54,806 nucleotides of DNA from a virus. The stretch is taken from positions 1 to 54,806 of IMG/VR virus record IMGVR_UViG_3300020205_001884; one strand, 5' to 3'. Below, one piece after another: positions 53,427 to 54,806 of the stretch. Below the pieces are notes generated by a model that searched no databases, was not told the DNA's origin, and saw only the letters and a program-made list of their open reading frames with translations. Position 1 is the first letter of the stretch. Every line of letters starts with the position of its first letter. The translations under genes and the position numbers were made by a program.

Positions 53427-53864
53427 TTATGGAGTTTTTCTTAAGAGATCTGCTTTTTCTTTTCTCATTGCGGCCAATTGTTTAGCTGCGGCTCGTTCGT
53501 TGGATGCTGCTTTTATTTTTGCACATTCAGCCTTTGCTTCTTTCAATTGATCTGCTACAGCGGCTTCGTCGGGTTTACCTTTTCTTCTCAGTAATTCCTT
53601 TTCCAAAGAAGTAACTCTGGCAGAACATTGTATAACTGCATTATCTAACATTTCTGCGCCTTGTTTTCGTTTCTCGACTGCTTCCGTTCCACCTTGAATA
53701 ATAGCACCAACACCAGATCCGCCAATTACTTTGCCGGCACTGCTTAGCAGACCTTTACCTATTGTGCCCAATGCACCTTTCATAAATGTGCCAACTTCTT
53801 CGTCAACAGATTGATCACAATTGCAGTCTTCATTTGAATTAATGTATTGGGAGAATTTCTTCAT
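53427..53864 (-). CDS. Unknown protein with glycine-rich and coiled-coil segments
   Basis: This 145-aa protein starts MKKFSQYINSNEDCNCD, a style common among small proteins of T4-like aquatic phages. Residues about 24-62 are Gly/Ala-rich and hydrophobic (GTFMKGALGTIGKGLLSSAG, then KVIGGSGVGAIIQGG), possibly membrane-active; residues 75-140 are helical and highly charged (SLEKELLRRKGKPDEAAVAD, then QLKEAKAECAKIKAASNERA), likely a coiled coil. A TATAAATA late promoter lies just before its ATG. No family recognised. It could be an internal head or hub protein, but this is speculation. Its transcript ends at the terminator near 53300. Confidence 0.65.
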   Translation of the reverse strand: MKKFSQYINSNEDCNCDQSVDEEVGTFMKGALGTIGKGLLSSAGKVIGGSGVGAIIQGGTEAVEKRKQGAEMLDNAVIQCSARVTSLEKELLRRKGKPDEAAVADQLKEAKAECAKIKAASNERAAAKQLAAMRKEKADLLRKTP

Positions 53865-53872
53865 AGTGCCAG

Positions 53873-53880
53873 TATTTATA
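53873..53880 (-). promoter_or_regulatory. T4-type late promoter TATAAATA
   Basis: An exact TATAAATA box (53880-53873) lies 8 bases before the ATG at 53864. T4 spacing places the transcript start about 53867, so the leader would be about 3 bases. No Shine-Dalgarno sequence fits in that space. Confidence 0.7.
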
Positions 53881-53914
53881 ACAAAAGATTACTACATAAT
53901 TTGGAGAAATTCAA

Positions 53915-54661
53915 ATGGCAGGAAATATAGCAGAACGACAAGAAAATAAATTCATTGATGAGATAACAAGTGCAATTAAACTGAATGGAAAATCAAAATC
54001 TGGAATAACATTAATTGGCGTAAATAATATTAAAATAAATAATGTAATACAGGCAAAAAAACAAAATGCAAGAACTTCTTCTGGTAATGAAAATTATACA
54101 GATGTTATATTAACATTAAACAATAACCAAAAATTAAATATATCCATGAAAGGCACTAGTGCTGCTTCATTTGGTGGTGGTGGACTATCTGGACTAGAGA
54201 AAATTATTCCGGGTATTGCTACTAAGTTTTTAAAACAAGTATACAAAAAGTTAAAAAAATCATTAAAATGTGGAGATAAAGTACCAGATCAATATGGTGC
54301 GATAACTGAAGCACAAGCAAAAAAAATTATAAAAGGTAATAAAGCGGTTGGTGGACCAATTGATTATGTGTATGTTGGTCCAATGGAGTTAAAGGCGGAC
54401 TTTGATAAAGCGGCATCTACTTTAACATTCAATGGTTCGTTTTTTACTCCAGTTGCGTTCGCTAAGGAACATCCTTTATTTTTGCGACTGAGAGCAAGAA
54501 GGGAAGATCAAACATTCGATCCTTCGGCTATGGATAAAAACGGTACACCAAAAATATACGGAACTTCTTGTTCTAGAGGAGATTCTGCTGGTAGAATTGT
54601 AATGACTAAATCTGTACCAAAAAATGCAGAGGCATTTACTATTGACCTTGCATTGAAATAA
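53915..54661 (+). CDS. Unknown protein, basic, possibly nuclease-like
   Basis: A 248-aa protein with N-terminal ERQENKFIDEITSAIKLNGK, then ENYTDVILTLNNNQKLNISM followed by KGTSAASFGGGGLSGLEKI, and later GPIDYVYVGPMELKADFD. The D-x(n)-strand-x-K arrangement (DVILTL, then ISMKG) is loosely like the core of PD-(D/E)XK nucleases, but the acidic residue before the lysine is missing, so I do not assign the fold. GGAG lies 8 bases before the ATG. It is transcribed divergently from the 145-aa gene. I recall similar unnamed proteins in other aquatic T4-like phages; function unknown. Confidence 0.7.
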   Translation: MAGNIAERQENKFIDEITSAIKLNGKSKSGITLIGVNNIKINNVIQAKKQNARTSSGNENYTDVILTLNNNQKLNISMKGTSAASFGGGGLSGLEKIIPGIATKFLKQVYKKLKKSLKCGDKVPDQYGAITEAQAKKIIKGNKAVGGPIDYVYVGPMELKADFDKAASTLTFNGSFFTPVAFAKEHPLFLRLRARREDQTFDPSAMDKNGTPKIYGTSCSRGDSAGRIVMTKSVPKNAEAFTIDLALK

Positions 54662-54677
54662 TTATTTTTTTGTAAAG

Positions 54678-54698
54678 TCGGGGAGACCTACTCCCCGA
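54678..54698 (-). terminator. Hairpin between converging gene and tRNA-Tyr
   Basis: TCGGGGAG (54678-54685) pairs perfectly with CTCCCCGA (54691-54698) around ACCTA. The U-tracts are weak on both sides (CTTTAC on the minus strand), so it could be a terminator for the tRNA transcript, or for the plus-strand gene ending at 54661, with lower efficiency. Confidence 0.45.
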
Positions 54699-54709
54699 AA
54701 CAAATAGAA

Positions 54710-54792
54710 TGCAAGAGGAGGGATTCGAACCTTCGTAGAAATTAATCAGCAGATTTACAGTCTGCCCTCGTTGACCACTTGAGTACCCTTGC
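54710..54792 (-). tRNA. tRNA-Tyr (anticodon GUA)
   Basis: The minus strand folds as a class II tRNA: acceptor GCAAGGG with CTCTTGC (one G-U), T8-A9, D-arm CTC/GAG, anticodon stem GCAGA/TCTGC around CTGTAAA (anticodon GTA), a long variable arm, and a T-loop TTCGAAT. The T-stem has one A-C mismatch. The discriminator is A and CCA is not encoded. A phage tRNA-Tyr could help with the many tyrosine-rich tail proteins. Confidence 0.9.
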
Positions 54793-54806
54793 CAAATATC
54801 CAAGGT

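Noticed and set aside
1-54806. Integrase, repressor, attachment sites or insertion sequences
   Set aside because: None seen; the window looks like a virulent phage and no mobile element with terminal repeats was found.

Overview
The window is part of the genome of a T4-like myovirus (contractile-tailed phage), AT-rich. The evidence is a nearly complete set of T4-type baseplate and hub genes (homologues of gp53, gp27, gp5, gp25, gp6, gp8, a gp48/54-type tube cap, gp26), head/tail completion genes (gp4, a gp2-like gene), a gp19-family tube protein, and the replication and late-transcription pair gp32/gp33. The closest resemblance in domain style (DUF4815-type structural protein, short gp33) is to T4-like phages of aquatic bacteria. 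No gene in the window identifies the host.

Layout. (1) 1-34,499, minus strand: one long tail/baseplate operon. In transcription order it encodes a tube cap, gp53, gp27-like hub, gp5-type OB-fold protein, a separate spike protein, a membrane-anchored GAF-like protein, gp25, gp6, a 642-aa wedge protein with an Ig-like N-terminus, a giant 2,942-aa protein (beta-helix plus RCC1-type propeller), a 1,035-aa protein with a trypsin-like protease domain, gp8, a DUF4815 protein, a 1,952-aa structural protein, a 66-aa coiled-coil protein and a fibre-like protein that runs off the left edge. (2) 34,535-38,958, plus strand: gp4, gp2-like, tube protein, gp26 with a candidate -1 frameshift into a 52-aa gene, and a tape-measure-like protein. 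(3) 38,957-40,247, minus: gp33 and gp32 with their own sigma70-type promoter and a strong terminator. (4) 40,244-51,728, minus: a sugar cassette with an RfbH-type 3-dehydrase, two nucleotide-sugar SDR enzymes, eight or nine glycosyltransferases and three methyltransferases, most of it visibly more AT-rich than its flanks. (5) 51,706-54,806: a PD-(D/E)XK nuclease, unknown genes, a compact promoter-to-terminator unit of about 260 bp, and a tRNA-Tyr.

How it fits together: regions 1 and 2 build the tail and finish the head; region 3 supplies ssDNA binding and late-transcription activation; region 4 could make an unusual deoxysugar and build a glycan, either on the virion or on the host surface. 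Points most worth a second look: a T TTT TTC slippery site joining gp26 to a downstream small ORF just before the tape-measure gene; an RCC1-like propeller and a serine protease built into tail proteins while no lysozyme domain is visible in the hub; a phage-borne Fe-S sugar 3-dehydrase; a terminator nested with a promoter at 53.3 kb; and late promoters placed so close to start codons that the mRNAs would be almost leaderless.
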